Part shown: positions 13,500-13,599 of the stretch, piece after piece
Position numbering within the stretch: position 1 is the first letter of the stretch
Layout of the letters: each line of letters opens with the position of its first letter
Program-made: the position numbers and the translations under genes
Origin: an uncultured Butyricicoccus sp.
Lineage (GTDB): Bacteria; Bacillota; Clostridia; Oscillospirales; Butyricicoccaceae
Reading direction: 5' to 3'
Length of the DNA stretch: 13,599 nt
Assembly (NCBI GenBank): GCA_947575935.1
Contig: CANPPM010000033.1
Coordinates: 1-13,599 of the forward strand
The notes under the pieces: model-generated
What the model was told of the DNA's origin: nothing
The model's database searches: none
Seen by the model: only the letters and a program-made list of their open reading frames with translations

Positions 13500-13599
13500 A
13501 AAATTGTTCCTCCTTAAAATTTTTTCAATCTTCAATCTGTGAAATTAGGCGCCGTTTGAAACATGGAAATATGCACAATGGCGAGGAATTTTTTCGCCA

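Noticed and set aside
13545..13599. Possible C-terminus of an upstream minus-strand gene (toxin?) at the right edge
   Set aside because: Only 18 codons are in the window, and all three frames stay open for most of it, so no choice can be supported.

Overview
The window looks like a chromosomal segment of a Gram-positive, moderately GC-rich anaerobe, most likely a clostridial gut bacterium of the Oscillospiraceae type. This is an inference from strong AGGAGG-type ribosome binding sites before almost every gene, a lipoprotein-type solute-binding protein, an oxygen-sensitive Fe-S lyase and a URO-D-family methyltransferase-like protein. No rRNA, tRNA, CRISPR array or intact mobile element is visible.

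Layout. (1) Positions 105-8359 hold eight minus-strand genes, read right to left: an L-cysteine desulfidase/serine dehydratase-like Fe-S enzyme (7085-8359), a LivK-type binding lipoprotein (5733-6947), a URO-D-family protein with a zinc H-x-C...C motif (4613-5668), permeases LivH and LivM (3636-4514, 2625-3620), ATPases LivG and LivF (1861-2628, 1150-1857) and a Gfo/Idh/MocA dehydrogenase (105-1136). The last five genes are tightly packed. Hairpins lie in the gaps around livK and the URO-D gene. (2) Positions 8360-8716 are a divergent control region: an imperfect 62-bp tandem repeat sits between a candidate minus-strand promoter and a near-consensus plus-strand promoter. (3) Positions 8717-12346 hold three plus-strand genes: an M20 peptidase whose catalytic Glu-Glu pair is Lys-Lys, an AraC-family regulator (GTG start), and an inositol-dehydrogenase-like Gfo/Idh/MocA protein, followed by a strong hairpin. 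(4) Positions 12442-13599 are a different kind of DNA: a mostly non-coding stretch with a C-terminal gene remnant, then an AT-rich minus-strand pair, a 148-residue soluble protein that may be an immunity protein and a 55-residue two-helix membrane protein.

Working idea (inference): regions 1-3 form one divergent catabolic locus. The Liv-type ABC importer brings in a small amino-acid-like or methylated compound. The URO-D-family protein may move a methyl group, the two dehydrogenases may oxidise a polyol or sugar-like part, and the Fe-S enzyme may remove sulfide or ammonia. The AraC regulator may act on the repeated region between the divergent promoters. The substrate cannot be read from the sequence. 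The clearest oddities are the altered M20 active site, the zinc-motif URO-D protein inside a liv operon, and the tandem repeat between the divergent promoters.
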